64,000 nucleotides of DNA from an uncultured Dokdonia sp. (GTDB lineage: Bacteria; Bacteroidota; Bacteroidia; Flavobacteriales; Flavobacteriaceae): positions 152,859-216,858 of the forward strand of contig NZ_CANLOB010000004.1 of NCBI RefSeq assembly GCF_947492815.1, written 5' to 3'. The notes under the pieces were generated by a model. That model was not told the DNA's origin, ran no database searches, and was given only the letters and a program-made list of their open reading frames with translations. The position numbers and the translations under genes were made by a program. Positions 9,223 through 19,016 of the stretch are shown here, piece after piece. Position 1 is the first letter of the stretch; each line of letters starts with the position of its first letter.

Positions 9223-10431
9223 CTACTTATTTACACCTGCAAAATCTAAGATTGTTTTATTAGAATCCTTAGGTAAGTTCTTAAACTCATCATGAGCAAC
9301 AAGATATACTACGATATCCGCTTTCGCGAAAGCGTCCTCATAACTAGTTAATTTAAATACTTTATGCTCTTCAATATTTGGCTCTACGATGTAAAACTCT
9401 TCGTCATTAGCATTTTGCAGCACTTTTTGAGCAATATATTTTGCTGGAGATTCTCTTAAATCATCAATATTCGGTTTAAAAGCAAGTCCCATTAAGGCAA
9501 TTTTTGGCTTTCTACCATGATCTAATTGAAATTGAAGCTTTGCATTCTTCACTTGTTCTGCACACCAGAAAGACTTGTAATTATTAATCTCTCTAGCTTT
9601 ACCAATAATTTGTGATTCCATAGGGAAATCTGCAACGATAAAATAAGGATCTACTGCGATACAGTGTCCTCCTACACCACAACCAGGTTGTAAAATATTA
9701 ACACGTGGGTGTTTATTTGCAAGATTAATAAGGTCCCATACATTTATATCTGCTTTTGCACAGATAAGAGAAAGCTCATTTGCAAATGCTATTTGCACAT
9801 CTCTTGAAGAGTTTTCAACTAGCTTACACATTTCTGCAGTTCTTGCATTTGTAGGGTGTAATTCTCCCTTTACATAACTACTATAAAAAGCAATTGCTTT
9901 TTCAGTACTAGCCTCATCTACACCTCCAATCACTCGATCATTGTGTACTAATTCATACATAACGTTACCAGGTAAAACACGCTCTGGACAATATGCAATA
10001 TATAATGAATCTTTTAACTCTGGACGCTCTGAATAGATTAGGTCCATCATTTTTTCTGTAGTTCCTACTGGAGAAGTAGACTCTATAATATATAAATCTC
10101 CTTTTTTTAATAAAGGTAATATTCCTCTAGTAGCCGCTTCTACAAAAGAAATGTCTGGTTCATTTTTATCTTTAAAAGGTGTAGGCACTACAATTAAATA
10201 ATTATTTGCTTCTACCGCTTTTACGTCTGCTTTAAGAAAACCACCTTTTACAGCTTTAGCAACAGCTTCATCTAGTTCTGGCTCAACAATATGTATTTCT
10301 CCTCTATTAATCGTCTCTACAACTTTTGGATTAATATCTACGCCATGAACGTTAACTCCGTTTGAAGCGATTAAGGCTGCTGTTGGAAGGCCTATGTATC
10401 CTAGACCAATCATTACTACTTCTGGTTGCAT
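9223..10431 (-). CDS. wecC: UDP-N-acetyl-D-mannosamine dehydrogenase
   Basis: This enzyme oxidises UDP-ManNAc to UDP-ManNAcA with NAD in two steps. The start is taken as ATG at 10429-10431 because the Rossmann motif MIGLGYIGLPTAALIA follows directly; an upstream extension would run into wecB. The catalytic cysteine is in GCGVGGHCIAVDPYF near residue 250, and GLAFKPNIDDLRESPA marks the C-terminal domain. About 402 residues is the usual family length. The palindrome at 9319-9334 is in frame and encodes AFAKA near the C-terminus. wecB lies 4 bp upstream, completing the UDP-GlcNAc to UDP-ManNAcA pathway. Confidence 0.92.
   Translation of the reverse strand: MQPEVVMIGLGYIGLPTAALIASNGVNVHGVDINPKVVETINRGEIHIVEPELDEAVAKAVKGGFLKADVKAVEANNYLIVVPTPFKDKNEPDISFVEAATRGILPLLKKGDLYIIESTSPVGTTEKMMDLIYSERPELKDSLYIAYCPERVLPGNVMYELVHNDRVIGGVDEASTEKAIAFYSSYVKGELHPTNARTAEMCKLVENSSRDVQIAFANELSLICAKADINVWDLINLANKHPRVNILQPGCGVGGHCIAVDPYFIVADFPMESQIIGKAREINNYKSFWCAEQVKNAKLQFQLDHGRKPKIALMGLAFKPNIDDLRESPAKYIAQKVLQNANDEEFYIVEPNIEEHKVFKLTSYEDAFAKADIVVYLVAHDEFKNLPKDSNKTILDFAGVNK
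9319..9334. repeat. CGCTTTCGCGAAAGCG palindrome, inside wecC
   Basis: Perfect 16 bp copy. It encodes AFAKA on the minus strand in the C-terminal domain of WecC, a region where family members vary. Confidence 0.9.
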
Positions 10432-10435
10432 GTAA

Positions 10436-11563
10436 TTATTTTTGATTTTTAATAAATTCAACGACACGTTCACAAGCTTTACCATCTCCATACGGATTAT
10501 GTAATTTGCTCATTTCAGTAAATCGTTCTGGATTATTTAGTAAGTCTAATGTTTCTGAAACAATTAAATCTTTATCTGTTCCTACTAATATGACAGTTCC
10601 TGCTTCTACAGCTTCTGGTCTTTCGGTAGTATCTCTCATAACAAGTACAGGTTTCCCTAAACTTGGTGCCTCTTCTTGTACTCCCCCACTATCTGTGATA
10701 ATAAGTTTTGATCTATTCATTAACCAAATAAAATCTTGGTATGCTAATGGATCAATTAGCATGATATTAGATACGTTTGCCAGTATTCGTTTTACAGGCT
10801 CTTGTACTTTAGGATTCAGGTGTACAGGATAAATAATAAGATGTTCTGGCTTTTGTGTAGCTATTTCTTTTAATGCTTCACAAATTCTCACAAAACCATC
10901 ACCATGATTTTCTCTACGATGCCCTGTTACAAGCAAAACATCTTTTTGCCCTATCGTAGTATCTAAATCTTTAATAAGATCACTTGGGTCACTATTTACC
11001 TTATTAACACTATCCAATAAGGCGTCTATAACGGTATTTCCTGTTACCACTATTTGATGTGAAGGTATATTTTCTTTCAGCAAATTACTTTCAGATGTAA
11101 CTGTAGGTGCAAAATGAAAATCTGCAATTCTACCCGTTACTTGTCTATTAATTTCCTCAGGAAATGGAGACCATTTATCATTTGTACGAAGTCCTGCTTC
11201 TATATGACACACTTTAGATTGGTTATAAAAACCAGCGATACTGGTCGCCATAGTCGTAGATGTATCTCCATGTACAAAAACATAATCTGGATTAAAAGAT
11301 TCCAGAACAGGTTTCATTCCTACAATAATATCTGCTGTTAATGAATACAAGTTTTGACCAGGTTTCATTAAGTTTAAATCAAAATCTGGAGTTATTTCAA
11401 AAAACTCTAAAACTTGATCTAGCATTTCTCTATGCTGAGCAGTTACACATACTTTAGTGTCAAATACAGTAGGATGTTTTTGAAATGCTTTTACAAGTGG
11501 TGCCATTTTTATGGCTTCAGGTCTTGTGCCAAAAACTATTAGAACTTTTTTCAAATCAGTCAA
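10436..11563 (-). CDS. wecB: UDP-N-acetylglucosamine 2-epimerase (non-hydrolysing)
   Basis: A 375-residue enzyme that interconverts UDP-GlcNAc and UDP-ManNAc. Motifs are FGTRPEAIKMAPLVKAF at the N-terminus, HGDTSTT, HIEAGLRT and the C-terminal TDSGGVQEEAPSLGKPVLV, all matching the non-hydrolysing 2-epimerase family at its usual length. It is the first gene of the downstream half of the polysaccharide locus, after a 217 bp gap holding a promoter motif, and is followed by wecC at 4 bp. This indicates that the repeat unit contains an N-acetylmannosaminuronic acid residue or a derivative. Confidence 0.93.
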   Translation of the reverse strand: MTDLKKVLIVFGTRPEAIKMAPLVKAFQKHPTVFDTKVCVTAQHREMLDQVLEFFEITPDFDLNLMKPGQNLYSLTADIIVGMKPVLESFNPDYVFVHGDTSTTMATSIAGFYNQSKVCHIEAGLRTNDKWSPFPEEINRQVTGRIADFHFAPTVTSESNLLKENIPSHQIVVTGNTVIDALLDSVNKVNSDPSDLIKDLDTTIGQKDVLLVTGHRRENHGDGFVRICEALKEIATQKPEHLIIYPVHLNPKVQEPVKRILANVSNIMLIDPLAYQDFIWLMNRSKLIITDSGGVQEEAPSLGKPVLVMRDTTERPEAVEAGTVILVGTDKDLIVSETLDLLNNPERFTEMSKLHNPYGDGKACERVVEFIKNQK

Positions 11564-11596
11564 AATTGGTTATTTATAAGGTAAATTAAGGGCGTG

Positions 11597-11604
11597 CAAA
11601 TATA
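11597..11604 (-). promoter_or_regulatory. Bacteroidota-type promoter -7 element for wecB operon
   Basis: The minus strand reads TATATTTGC here, an exact TAnnTTTG match, 34 bp upstream of the wecB ATG. A convincing -33 TTG at the right distance is not seen. Confidence 0.55.
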
Positions 11605-11780
11605 GTTAGTTTCCTTGTTATAAACTAATTTAATTACCGACCCGATTTAAACTTTACAAAAGCATAAAATTAAGTATATATCAATGTATTTTACAAAAAG
11701 AAATAAAAAGTAAAAAAAGATATGCAGTCATTAAAAAATAATCCCATAAGCTATTATTTTCTCACTTTTTTAACTAAAGT

Positions 11781-12638
11781 CTATGAAAGTTTATCTTCCC
11801 AATGAGGTCTGCTAACACCAAAATTCTCAATGATTTTTGTGCAATTTAAAATACTATACATAGGTCGTTTAGCTGCTGTTGGGTATTCATTTGTGCTAAT
11901 AGGGTTTACTTTTATGTCAATTTTGGAATGTTTAAATATCGCTTTCGCGAAAGCGTACCAAGTTGTAATACCCGTATTACTGTAATGATATACTCCCCTA
12001 TTTGAATGTTCTAATTGAGGAATCATTTTAAAAATAGCTTTAGCTAAATCATCGGCTAATGTAGGAATCCCATGTTGATCATTCACCACAGAAATCTCAT
12101 CCCTTTCTGTTCCAAGCCGTACCATCGTCTTATAAAAATTTTGACCATAATCACTATAAAGCCATGAAGTTCTTATAATAGCATATGTCAAATCATCAAT
12201 ATCCTGAATAGCAAGCTCTCCTGCTAGTTTAGACTTCCCGTATACCGTTTGAGGATTAGGAGTAATCTCTTCTACATAAGGGATGGTAGATGTCCCATCA
12301 AAAACATAATCTGTAGAAATATGGATAAGTGCAATCTTATAAGAAGCACATAAAGTAGCTAATAAACGAACCCCCTCTTGATTAAGACGATACGCATCAA
12401 CCTCATGAGTTTCTGCTGCATCTACAGCCGTATATGCAGCAGTATTTACTATAATATCAGGCTGATGAGCTTGAATAGCATTTTCAATAGATATGGGAGA
12501 TGTGACATCTAATACTTCTTTAGAAGCAAACACACATTCAAATGCTGTATAATGAGATTGCGCCACTTTAAAAGCAGTGCCTAACTGACCATTTGCACCA
12601 GTTATAAGAATTTTTTTATGTGAGTTTGCAAGACGCAT
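11781..12638 (-). CDS. rfbD: dTDP-4-dehydrorhamnose reductase
   Basis: Last enzyme of dTDP-L-rhamnose synthesis: reduces dTDP-4-keto-L-rhamnose with NAD(P)H. The 285-residue protein has the short-chain dehydrogenase motif ITGANGQLGTAF, ISTDYVFDG, and the active-site YGKSKLAGE (Tyr-x3-Lys). The palindrome at 11940-11955 is in frame and encodes AFAKA in WYAFAKAIFKHS, close to a segment where family members have a variable helix. It is the last gene of the six-gene nucleotide-sugar block and lies 4 bp after rfbC. No hairpin terminator was seen downstream. Confidence 0.92.
   Translation of the reverse strand: MRLANSHKKILITGANGQLGTAFKVAQSHYTAFECVFASKEVLDVTSPISIENAIQAHQPDIIVNTAAYTAVDAAETHEVDAYRLNQEGVRLLATLCASYKIALIHISTDYVFDGTSTIPYVEEITPNPQTVYGKSKLAGELAIQDIDDLTYAIIRTSWLYSDYGQNFYKTMVRLGTERDEISVVNDQHGIPTLADDLAKAIFKMIPQLEHSNRGVYHYSNTGITTWYAFAKAIFKHSKIDIKVNPISTNEYPTAAKRPMYSILNCTKIIENFGVSRPHWEDKLS
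11940..11955. repeat. CGCTTTCGCGAAAGCG palindrome, inside rfbD
   Basis: Perfect copy, flanked by GTAC on one side; read as AFAKA on the minus strand. Confidence 0.9.
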
Positions 12639-12642
12639 TGTC

Positions 12643-13194
12643 TTATACTAATTGTTTCAGCGTATGAAAATCCAAATTATGCTGATCTTTTTCTGATAAT
12701 ATCAACTCTTGTTCATCTAAACGCCAATCTATACCTAAAAATGGATCATTATATTTTAGACCTCTCTCACTTTCTTTATGATAATAGTTATCACATTTAT
12801 AAAAGAAAGTAGCTTTCTGACTCAATACTAAAAAACCATGAGCAAAGCCTCTAGGAATGAATAACTGCTTTTTATTATCTGCAGAAAGTACGATAGAAAA
12901 TGATTGCCCAAATGTAGGCTCATCTTTACGCATATCAACAACAACATCCAGCACCTCTCCTTCTAAGACACGTACTAGTTTTGCTTGTGCCATTTCTCCA
13001 ATCTGAAAATGTAACCCTCTTAAAACACCGTAAGTAGATTGAGATTGGTTATCTTGAACAAAATTAGGAGACAATCCTGTCTTTTCTTGAAATATGCTTT
13101 CTTTATACGACTCATAAAAATATCCTCTTTCATCGTTAAAAACAGAAGGTGTACAAATAATCAAATCTTTAAAAGGAGTAGTCTCTATATGCAT
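12643..13194 (-). CDS. rfbC: dTDP-4-dehydrorhamnose 3,5-epimerase
   Basis: A 183-residue cupin-fold epimerase that converts dTDP-4-keto-6-deoxy-glucose to dTDP-4-keto-L-rhamnose. It shows FVQDNQSQS, GVLRGLHFQ with the catalytic histidine, LDVVVDMR, and IPRGFAHGFLVLS. Length and motif order are those of the family. It abuts rfbA (stop and start adjacent at 13195/13194) and precedes rfbD by 4 bp in the order rfbB-A-C-D. Confidence 0.93.
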   Translation of the reverse strand: MHIETTPFKDLIICTPSVFNDERGYFYESYKESIFQEKTGLSPNFVQDNQSQSTYGVLRGLHFQIGEMAQAKLVRVLEGEVLDVVVDMRKDEPTFGQSFSIVLSADNKKQLFIPRGFAHGFLVLSQKATFFYKCDNYYHKESERGLKYNDPFLGIDWRLDEQELILSEKDQHNLDFHTLKQLV

Positions 13195-14049
13195 CTACAA
13201 TGTATTAATATAAGTCGCGTAACTTCCTTTTCCATAGCGCACTGCACTACCTTTAAGCATATCATATGTAATCCAAGACATTTTATATGCAATTTCTTCT
13301 AGACAGCTTATCATTGTACTCTGATTACGTTGCAACACACGTATAAACTCTGTTGCGTCATCTAGCGCATCTACGGTACCTGTATCAAACCAAGACATAC
13401 CACGACTCATGACTACAACTTCTAATCTACCCTGAGAAAGGTACACTTGATTAATCGCTGTAATTTCTTTTTCTCCTCTTGCAGACGGAGTAATTGATTT
13501 TGCGATTTCTACAACATCATTATCATAAAAATACAATCCAGGCACTGCATAATTGGATTGTGGAGACTCAGGTTTTTCTTCGATGCTTGTTGCTTTGTTA
13601 TTTTCATCAAAAGTGACAACACCAAACCGTTCAGGATCCCTTACTGGATAAGCAAATATAGCCCCACCATCAATACTAGTCTTACTTTGCAATAATTTAC
13701 TAAGACCATTTCCATAAAAGATATTATCCCCCAATACAAGCGCTACTTTATCATCTCCTATAAACTTTTCTCCTATAATAAATGCTTCTGCCAATCCATT
13801 AGGTGCGGCTTGAATTTCATATTGAAATTCACAACCTAAAGCAGTGCCATCTCCTAATAGTTTTTTAAAAGAATCTTGATCTTCTGGAGTTGTAATGATA
13901 AGTATTTGACGTATCCCAGCAAGCATAAGCACTGAAATAGGGTAATAAATCATGGGCTTATCATATACTGGTAGCAATTGTTTACTCACGGCTATGGTAA
14001 GTGGATATAATCTAGTACCGGCTCCTCCTGCTAATACGATTCCTTTCAT
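13195..14049 (-). CDS. rfbA: Glucose-1-phosphate thymidylyltransferase
   Basis: First step of dTDP-L-rhamnose synthesis: makes dTDP-glucose from dTTP and glucose-1-phosphate. The 284-residue protein opens with [17 protein letters not shown], the nucleotide-binding signature, followed by [17 protein letters not shown] and IEEKPESP, all characteristic of RmlA. Its start overlaps the rfbB stop as ATGA. The C-terminus matches the family length of about 285-290 residues. Confidence 0.94.
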   Translation of the reverse strand: MKGIVLAGGAGTRLYPLTIAVSKQLLPVYDKPMIYYPISVLMLAGIRQILIITTPEDQDSFKKLLGDGTALGCEFQYEIQAAPNGLAEAFIIGEKFIGDDKVALVLGDNIFYGNGLSKLLQSKTSIDGGAIFAYPVRDPERFGVVTFDENNKATSIEEKPESPQSNYAVPGLYFYDNDVVEIAKSITPSARGEKEITAINQVYLSQGRLEVVVMSRGMSWFDTGTVDALDDATEFIRVLQRNQSTMISCLEEIAYKMSWITYDMLKGSAVRYGKGSYATYINTL

Positions 14050-15092
14050 GATGTGTACATTTTTGAGTAATAATCTTTATAGTCGCCAGAAGTAACTTGT
14101 GCTAACCAAGTTTTATTATTTAAATACCAATCTACAGTTGCTTTTAATCCTTCTTCAAAAGTTACTGTAGGCTTCCATCCTAATTCTGTATTAATTTTAG
14201 AGGCATCGATGGCATATCTTTTGTCATGACCAGGGCGATCTTTGACGTATGTAATCAATGATGCTGACGTTCCACGCTTTCGCGAAAGCGTATCATCCAT
14301 TAATTCACAAAGTAAATGAACAAGATCTATGTTTTTCCACTCATTAAAACCGCCTATGTTATAGGTTTCACCAGTTTTTCCATTATGCAAGATAGTATCA
14401 ATAGCAATAGCATGATCTATTACATATAACCAATCTCTTGTGTAATTACCATCACCATATACAGGTAGTGGTCTCATTTCTATAATATTATTAATAAATA
14501 AAGGAATGAGTTTTTCTGGAAAATGATTTGGGCCATAATTATTTGAGCAATTTGAAATAATATAGGGAAGATCATACGTTTCTCCATATGCTCTAACAAA
14601 GTGATCAGAGCTCGCTTTAGAGGCAGCATAAGGAGAATTAGGACTATAGGAATTATCTTCTGTAAAAAGGCCATCTATCCCGAGAGATCCATAAACTTCA
14701 TCTGTACTAATATGGTAGAATAAATGATCTTGCATCTCTCCTTTCCATATAGATTTACAAGCATTTAATAAGTTCATAGTGCCCATAATATTTGTTTTCA
14801 CAAAAGCCAGTGGGTCTTCTATTGAACGATCTACATGAGATTCTGCAGCAAGATGAATTACTTTATCAAATGCATGAGTTTCAAAAAGCTCTTGAATGTG
14901 CGAGGCATCTGTAATATCTGCTTTTATAAACGTATAATTAGGAGATGTATCTATATCTTTTAAGTTTTCTAAATTACCTGCATATGTGAGTGCATCTAGA
15001 TTATAAATTTGATATTCCGGATACATAGTTACGAGTCTTCGCACTACATGCGAGCCTATAAACCCTGCTCCTCCAGTAACTAATACCTTCAT
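14046..15092 (-). CDS. rfbB: dTDP-glucose 4,6-dehydratase
   Basis: A 348-residue extended short-chain dehydrogenase that dehydrates dTDP-glucose to the 4-keto-6-deoxy sugar. Motifs are [40 protein letters not shown] (catalytic Asp/Glu region), [14 protein letters not shown] with Tyr-x3-Lys, and [15 protein letters not shown]. The palindrome at 14275-14290 is in frame and encodes LSRKR within [10 protein letters not shown], a segment not conserved in the family and looking like an insertion. It overlaps rfbA by 4 bp and touches the upstream dehydrogenase gene by 1 bp. Confidence 0.93.
   Translation of the reverse strand: MKVLVTGGAGFIGSHVVRRLVTMYPEYQIYNLDALTYAGNLENLKDIDTSPNYTFIKADITDASHIQELFETHAFDKVIHLAAESHVDRSIEDPLAFVKTNIMGTMNLLNACKSIWKGEMQDHLFYHISTDEVYGSLGIDGLFTEDNSYSPNSPYAASKASSDHFVRAYGETYDLPYIISNCSNNYGPNHFPEKLIPLFINNIIEMRPLPVYGDGNYTRDWLYVIDHAIAIDTILHNGKTGETYNIGGFNEWKNIDLVHLLCELMDDTLSRKRGTSASLITYVKDRPGHDKRYAIDASKINTELGWKPTVTFEEGLKATVDWYLNNKTWLAQVTSGDYKDYYSKMYTS
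14275..14290. repeat. CGCTTTCGCGAAAGCG palindrome, inside rfbB
   Basis: Perfect copy extended to ACGCTTTCGCGAAAGCGT. It is read in a different frame from most coding copies, giving LSRKR. Confidence 0.9.
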
Positions 15093-16369
15093 TATAATTT
15101 TCCGTTTACAGATTCTAAAACTCCTTTTACATCATAAATAATGGCATTTTCTTTTTTAAATGATGCCATATTGATATCCGAAAACTTTTTATGAGCTACT
15201 GCATGAATAATAGCATCAAATGTTGCTTCTGGCGCTATTGTGATTGCATCGAGATTATACTCGTGTTTTACCTCTTCTGGATCCACCCAAGGATCAAATA
15301 CAGTAACATGTACACCATATTCTTTTAAATCTCTAATAACGTCTACTACTTTCGTATTACGTACATCAGGACAATTTTCTTTAAATGTGATTCCAAGCAC
15401 TAAAACATGGGCTCCATTTACTTTAATATCATTTTGCAACATTAATTTAACAACCTCTGATGCAACATAAGCGCCCATGCTGTCATTAAGTCTTCTTCCT
15501 GCAAGAATAATCTCTGGGTGATACCCTAATTCTTGTGCTTTTTGTGCTAGGTAATAAGGATCTACACCAATACAATGACCTCCTACTAAACCTGGTTTAA
15601 ATGGTAAAAAGTTCCATTTTGTACCCGCTGCAGCCAATACATCTTGTGTATCTACTCCCATAAGGTTAAAGATTTTTGCCAACTCATTTACAAAAGCAAT
15701 ATTGATATCACGTTGAGAGTTTTCTATTACTTTAGCAGCTTCTGCTACTTTAATAGTAGGCGCTAAATGCGTTCCTGCTGTAATCACAGAGGCATATAGT
15801 GCATCTACTTTTTTTCCTATTTCAGGAGTACTTCCAGAAGTAACTTTTAATATTTTATCGACCGTATGCAATTTATCACCTGGATTAATACGCTCTGGAG
15901 AATAGCCTACATAAAAGTCTTTGTTAAATATTAAACCACTTACTTTTTCTAATACAGGCACACATTCTTCTTCCGTGACTCCAGGATATACCGTGCTTTC
16001 ATAAATAACAATATCACCTTTTTTAAGCACAGAACCTATAGCTTCACTACTCTTATACAAAGGAGTAAGTACAGGTCTATTATTCTTATCTATAGGAGTT
16101 GGTACAGTAATGATATAATAATTACAGTCCTTCAAATCTTCTAATGAACTTGTACAATAAAGTCCATTACCTGTTTCTTGCCCATCATGTAAGACCGACT
16201 TTAATTCTGTTTCTGTTACTTCTAACGTAGCATCAATTCCTTGATTCAATTCTTTGATACGTTCTTCTTTTATATCAAATCCAACTACATTATATGAAGT
16301 CGCAAATAGGCGAGCTAATGGTAATCCTACATACCCTAGTCCAATAATTCCTATTTTAATGTCAGTCAT
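15092..16369 (-). CDS. Nucleotide-sugar 6-dehydrogenase (UDP-GalNAc/GlcNAc dehydrogenase type)
   Basis: A 425-residue UDP-sugar dehydrogenase of the WbpO/TviB type, with [16 protein letters not shown] at the N-terminus, [29 protein letters not shown] and the catalytic-cysteine motif [16 protein letters not shown] near residue 264. It should oxidise a UDP-N-acetylhexosamine at C6 to the uronic acid with NAD. The epimerase encoded immediately upstream (7 bp) supplies UDP-GalNAc in homologous WbpP/WbpO or TviC/TviB pairs, so UDP-GalNAcA is the likely product. It is distinct from the wecC-type enzyme at 9.2-10.4 kb. Confidence 0.88.
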   Translation of the reverse strand: MTDIKIGIIGLGYVGLPLARLFATSYNVVGFDIKEERIKELNQGIDATLEVTETELKSVLHDGQETGNGLYCTSSLEDLKDCNYYIITVPTPIDKNNRPVLTPLYKSSEAIGSVLKKGDIVIYESTVYPGVTEEECVPVLEKVSGLIFNKDFYVGYSPERINPGDKLHTVDKILKVTSGSTPEIGKKVDALYASVITAGTHLAPTIKVAEAAKVIENSQRDINIAFVNELAKIFNLMGVDTQDVLAAAGTKWNFLPFKPGLVGGHCIGVDPYYLAQKAQELGYHPEIILAGRRLNDSMGAYVASEVVKLMLQNDIKVNGAHVLVLGITFKENCPDVRNTKVVDVIRDLKEYGVHVTVFDPWVDPEEVKHEYNLDAITIAPEATFDAIIHAVAHKKFSDINMASFKKENAIIYDVKGVLESVNGKL

Positions 16370-16376
16370 AAAGTTT

Positions 16377-17375
16377 TTATTTTAAATGTTCCCAATACCA
16401 ACTCATCGCCTCTTGAATTCCTTTTTCCAGGTCATATTTTGGCGCATATCCTACTAGAGAACTTGCTTTTTGTATAGATGCAAGAGAATGCGGAACATCT
16501 CCTACTCTTTCTGGACCGTGTGTTATAGAAACTTCTTTTATAGCGGTATCGTATTGAGATAATGTGTTTTTTAATAGCTCTATTAATTGCTTAAGTGTTG
16601 TGCGTTCTCCGTAAGCTACATTATATACTGTGTTTAAAGCATCTGGGTTTTCTGTTAGTATTGACTTTACATTCATTTCAATTACATTATCGATATATGT
16701 AAAATCTCTTGAAAAAGACCCGTCACCATTTATTACTGGAGATTCATGATTTATAAACTGTTTTACAAACTTAGGAATAACAGCAGCATATGCTCCATTA
16801 GGATCTTGCCTTCTTCCAAAAACATTAAAATAACGTAAACCAATAGTATCTATACCATATGTCTTATGAAATACATCTGCATATAATTCATTTACATATT
16901 TTGTAATCGCATAAGGAGATAATGGTTTTCCAATAACAGCCTCTTCTTTAGGTAAAGTTACAGAGTCTCCGTAGGTAGATGAGCTAGCAGCATATACAAA
17001 ACGTTTTACATGCTCATCTCTTGCCGCCGTAAGCATATTTAAAAACCCTCCTACATTTACGTCATTTGTAGTAATAGGATCATTAATAGATCTAGGTACA
17101 GAACCTAGTGCTGCTTGATGCAATACATATTCCATAGAAGCAACCGCCAATTTACAATCTTCAAGGTTCCGAATATCACCTGTAAATAATGTAAAATTAG
17201 GGTGATCAATAAAAGCGCTTAGATTCTTTTTATGACCGGTAGCAAAATTGTCTAAACAGTGAACAATAGCGCCTTTATCTAGTAAATACTCGCATAAATT
17301 AGAACCTATAAAACCTGCTCCTCCTGTTACAAGGATTCTAGCATTTTTTAATTTTTCTACGGAATGATCAATCAT
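16377..17375 (-). CDS. UDP-N-acetylglucosamine 4-epimerase-like SDR (WbpP/TviC type)
   Basis: An extended short-chain dehydrogenase of about 332 residues. It has [31 protein letters not shown] and the active-site [14 protein letters not shown], the latter typical of WbpP/TviC. It should interconvert UDP-GlcNAc and UDP-GalNAc (or the uronic acids). The start is placed at ATG 17373-17375; an upstream TTG in frame at 17397-17399 would lie inside the promoter motif. It is the first gene of the six-gene nucleotide-sugar block, so this promoter probably drives the block. Confidence 0.87.
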   Translation of the reverse strand: MIDHSVEKLKNARILVTGGAGFIGSNLCEYLLDKGAIVHCLDNFATGHKKNLSAFIDHPNFTLFTGDIRNLEDCKLAVASMEYVLHQAALGSVPRSINDPITTNDVNVGGFLNMLTAARDEHVKRFVYAASSSTYGDSVTLPKEEAVIGKPLSPYAITKYVNELYADVFHKTYGIDTIGLRYFNVFGRRQDPNGAYAAVIPKFVKQFINHESPVINGDGSFSRDFTYIDNVIEMNVKSILTENPDALNTVYNVAYGERTTLKQLIELLKNTLSQYDTAIKEVSITHGPERVGDVPHSLASIQKASSLVGYAPKYDLEKGIQEAMSWYWEHLK

Positions 17376-17396
17376 ATATATAATATTCAAGCAGTG

Positions 17397-17404
17397 CAAA
17401 TATA
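17397..17404 (-). promoter_or_regulatory. Promoter -7 element for the nucleotide-sugar operon
   Basis: Minus-strand TATATTTGC, an exact TAnnTTTG match, about 22 bp upstream of the epimerase ATG. It predicts a leader of roughly 15 nt and decides against the upstream TTG start. Confidence 0.6.
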
Positions 17405-17561
17405 AGACTTCTTAAGATGTAGAACGCATCATAAATAGTACGTAATGATGATTCTTTTTTATATTAAAAAATGTCAGTTACAGTAAGGTTTTACAAAAAA
17501 ATGATCTAAACACTATAGACATTATATACCTTTACGAATATTATACATTGATATAAAACAT

Positions 17562-18443
17562 ATGAAGTTTTTTTCCATAATAGCTATTCTCTTATTTACA
17601 ACCATTCAATGTCAACCACAAGATTATGGAGTATTAGAATATTATATGACACTTCCCGATTTACTAGAAGAAAACTCAGGAATAGCTATATCTCAGAACA
17701 AAAAATATTTATATGCTATCAATGATTCAGGAGGAACTGCCACTATATTTTCAATTCACCTCGATCACAAAGAGATAGAACAAGACATTAGCATTTCAAA
17801 TGCACAAAATGTAGACTGGGAAGACCTTGCCAGTTTTGAAAACGACCTATTTGTAGGTGATTTTGGAAATAATGATAATAAAAGAAAAGATCAAACGATA
17901 TACTGGGTAGAAAATGTAGACCAAATCACTCCTGGTTCTTTTTCTGCTTTCGCGAAAACTACCACATTCACTTTTGAAGATCAAAAAGAATATCCTCCTA
18001 AAAAAGGAAATCAAAATTTTGATGTAGAGTCTTTTTTCGTACACAACACTAATTTCTACCTCTTTACACGTAACAGAGAAAGTCACAAGAAATTTGATGG
18101 AATTACCAAAGTATATAAAATACCCATGAAAGAAGGCGCACAAAAAGCTATTCTTATAGATGAATTTGAAACGTGTTCAGATCGTGATGATTGTCAAGTA
18201 ACAAGTGCTGCCATACATCATGAAACAGGTAAGATTGCTTTATTAACCTATAATAAAGTTTGGATATTTGACAACTATTATGATGATCAATTCTTTTCTG
18301 GATCTGTTACTAAAATCAAATTAGGACATAACTCTCAAAAAGAAAGCGTCACTTTTAAAGATGCTCATACGCTATTTATTTCGGAAGAAGCCTCTTCAAA
18401 AACACAAGGAAACGTTTACACCCTAGATTTAAAAAAATTCTAA
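17562..18443 (+). CDS. Putative exported protein, beta-propeller-like (hypothetical)
   Basis: A 293-residue protein with an N-terminal hydrophobic segment ending in TIQC, which could be a signal peptide with a lipobox (Cys17). The rest contains recurrent short beta-rich blocks such as YLYAINDSGGTATIF, DLASFENDLFVGDFGNND and IALLTYNKVWIFDN, a pattern like the SdiA-regulated or other six-bladed propeller-type proteins. No catalytic motif is visible. A truncated palindrome at 17945-17958 is in frame and gives SAFAKT. It is divergent from the polysaccharide locus. A TACCTTTA motif at 17527-17534 may be its promoter. Confidence 0.7.
   Translation: MKFFSIIAILLFTTIQCQPQDYGVLEYYMTLPDLLEENSGIAISQNKKYLYAINDSGGTATIFSIHLDHKEIEQDISISNAQNVDWEDLASFENDLFVGDFGNNDNKRKDQTIYWVENVDQITPGSFSAFAKTTTFTFEDQKEYPPKKGNQNFDVESFFVHNTNFYLFTRNRESHKKFDGITKVYKIPMKEGAQKAILIDEFETCSDRDDCQVTSAAIHHETGKIALLTYNKVWIFDNYYDDQFFSGSVTKIKLGHNSQKESVTFKDAHTLFISEEASSKTQGNVYTLDLKKF
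17945..17958. repeat. Partial copy of the palindrome in a CDS
   Basis: TGCTTTCGCGAAAA, missing the right arm end; read on the plus strand as AFAK. Confidence 0.7.
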
Positions 18444-18497
18444 CCCTATTGTTAGTATTGTTTTTTAATGCCGACTTATATTTCTAAATCAATCATT

Positions 18498-18998
18498 ATG
18501 AAAACATATCTTTCCATTGTAGTACTATTATTTTCAAGCATTGTAGCACAAGCACAAATGACTAATGAAAAATTAGAAAAAATTCTTACAGAAGAGGTAG
18601 ATAGCATAGGAGGATTTACTGGAAGATGGCAGATGAAATTAAAAGATTTGCCTCTTATTGTTCTTACCGATGAAACAAACGATCGTATGCGTATTATCGC
18701 CCCAATCATTGAAGCATCAAGGCTTGACGAAGAACTTTTATTAGATTGTATGACCGCAAATTTTCACTCAGCATTAGATGTTAAATATGCCATTTCTGAT
18801 GGTATCTTATGGTCTGTTTATATTCATCCATTAAGTCCGTTAAATGACGGGCAAGTGAGAGACGCTGTAAAGCAAGTATTTTCTGCAGCAGCCACTTTTG
18901 GAACTAGTTTTTCAAGTACGCCGTTATTATTTGGAGGAAATCAATCTGAACAAAATGTTCCTGCTAAAAAAGATTCTTTGGTTTTTAAGAAAACCTGA
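18498..18998 (+). CDS. Exported YbjN-like protein (hypothetical)
   Basis: The start is set at ATG 18498 because a clean signal peptide (MKTYLSIVVLLFSSIVAQAQ) follows; the frame is open further upstream but adds a non-signal-like extension. The mature part of about 145 residues has the alternating helix/strand layout WQMKLKDLPLIVLTD and ILWSVYIHPLSPL seen in YbjN/type-III-chaperone-like folds. That fold suggestion is tentative. It probably sits in the periplasm or outer surface. It lies 54 bp after the preceding gene and converges with the acyltransferase gene 18 bp away, with no obvious terminator between them. Confidence 0.65.
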   Translation: MKTYLSIVVLLFSSIVAQAQMTNEKLEKILTEEVDSIGGFTGRWQMKLKDLPLIVLTDETNDRMRIIAPIIEASRLDEELLLDCMTANFHSALDVKYAISDGILWSVYIHPLSPLNDGQVRDAVKQVFSAAATFGTSFSSTPLLFGGNQSEQNVPAKKDSLVFKKT

Positions 18999-19016
18999 TT
19001 CCGCTCTAAATTTAAA

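Noticed and set aside
17376..17399. TTG start for the epimerase gene
   Set aside because: It lies in the TATATTTG promoter motif and the extra residues are not family-like.
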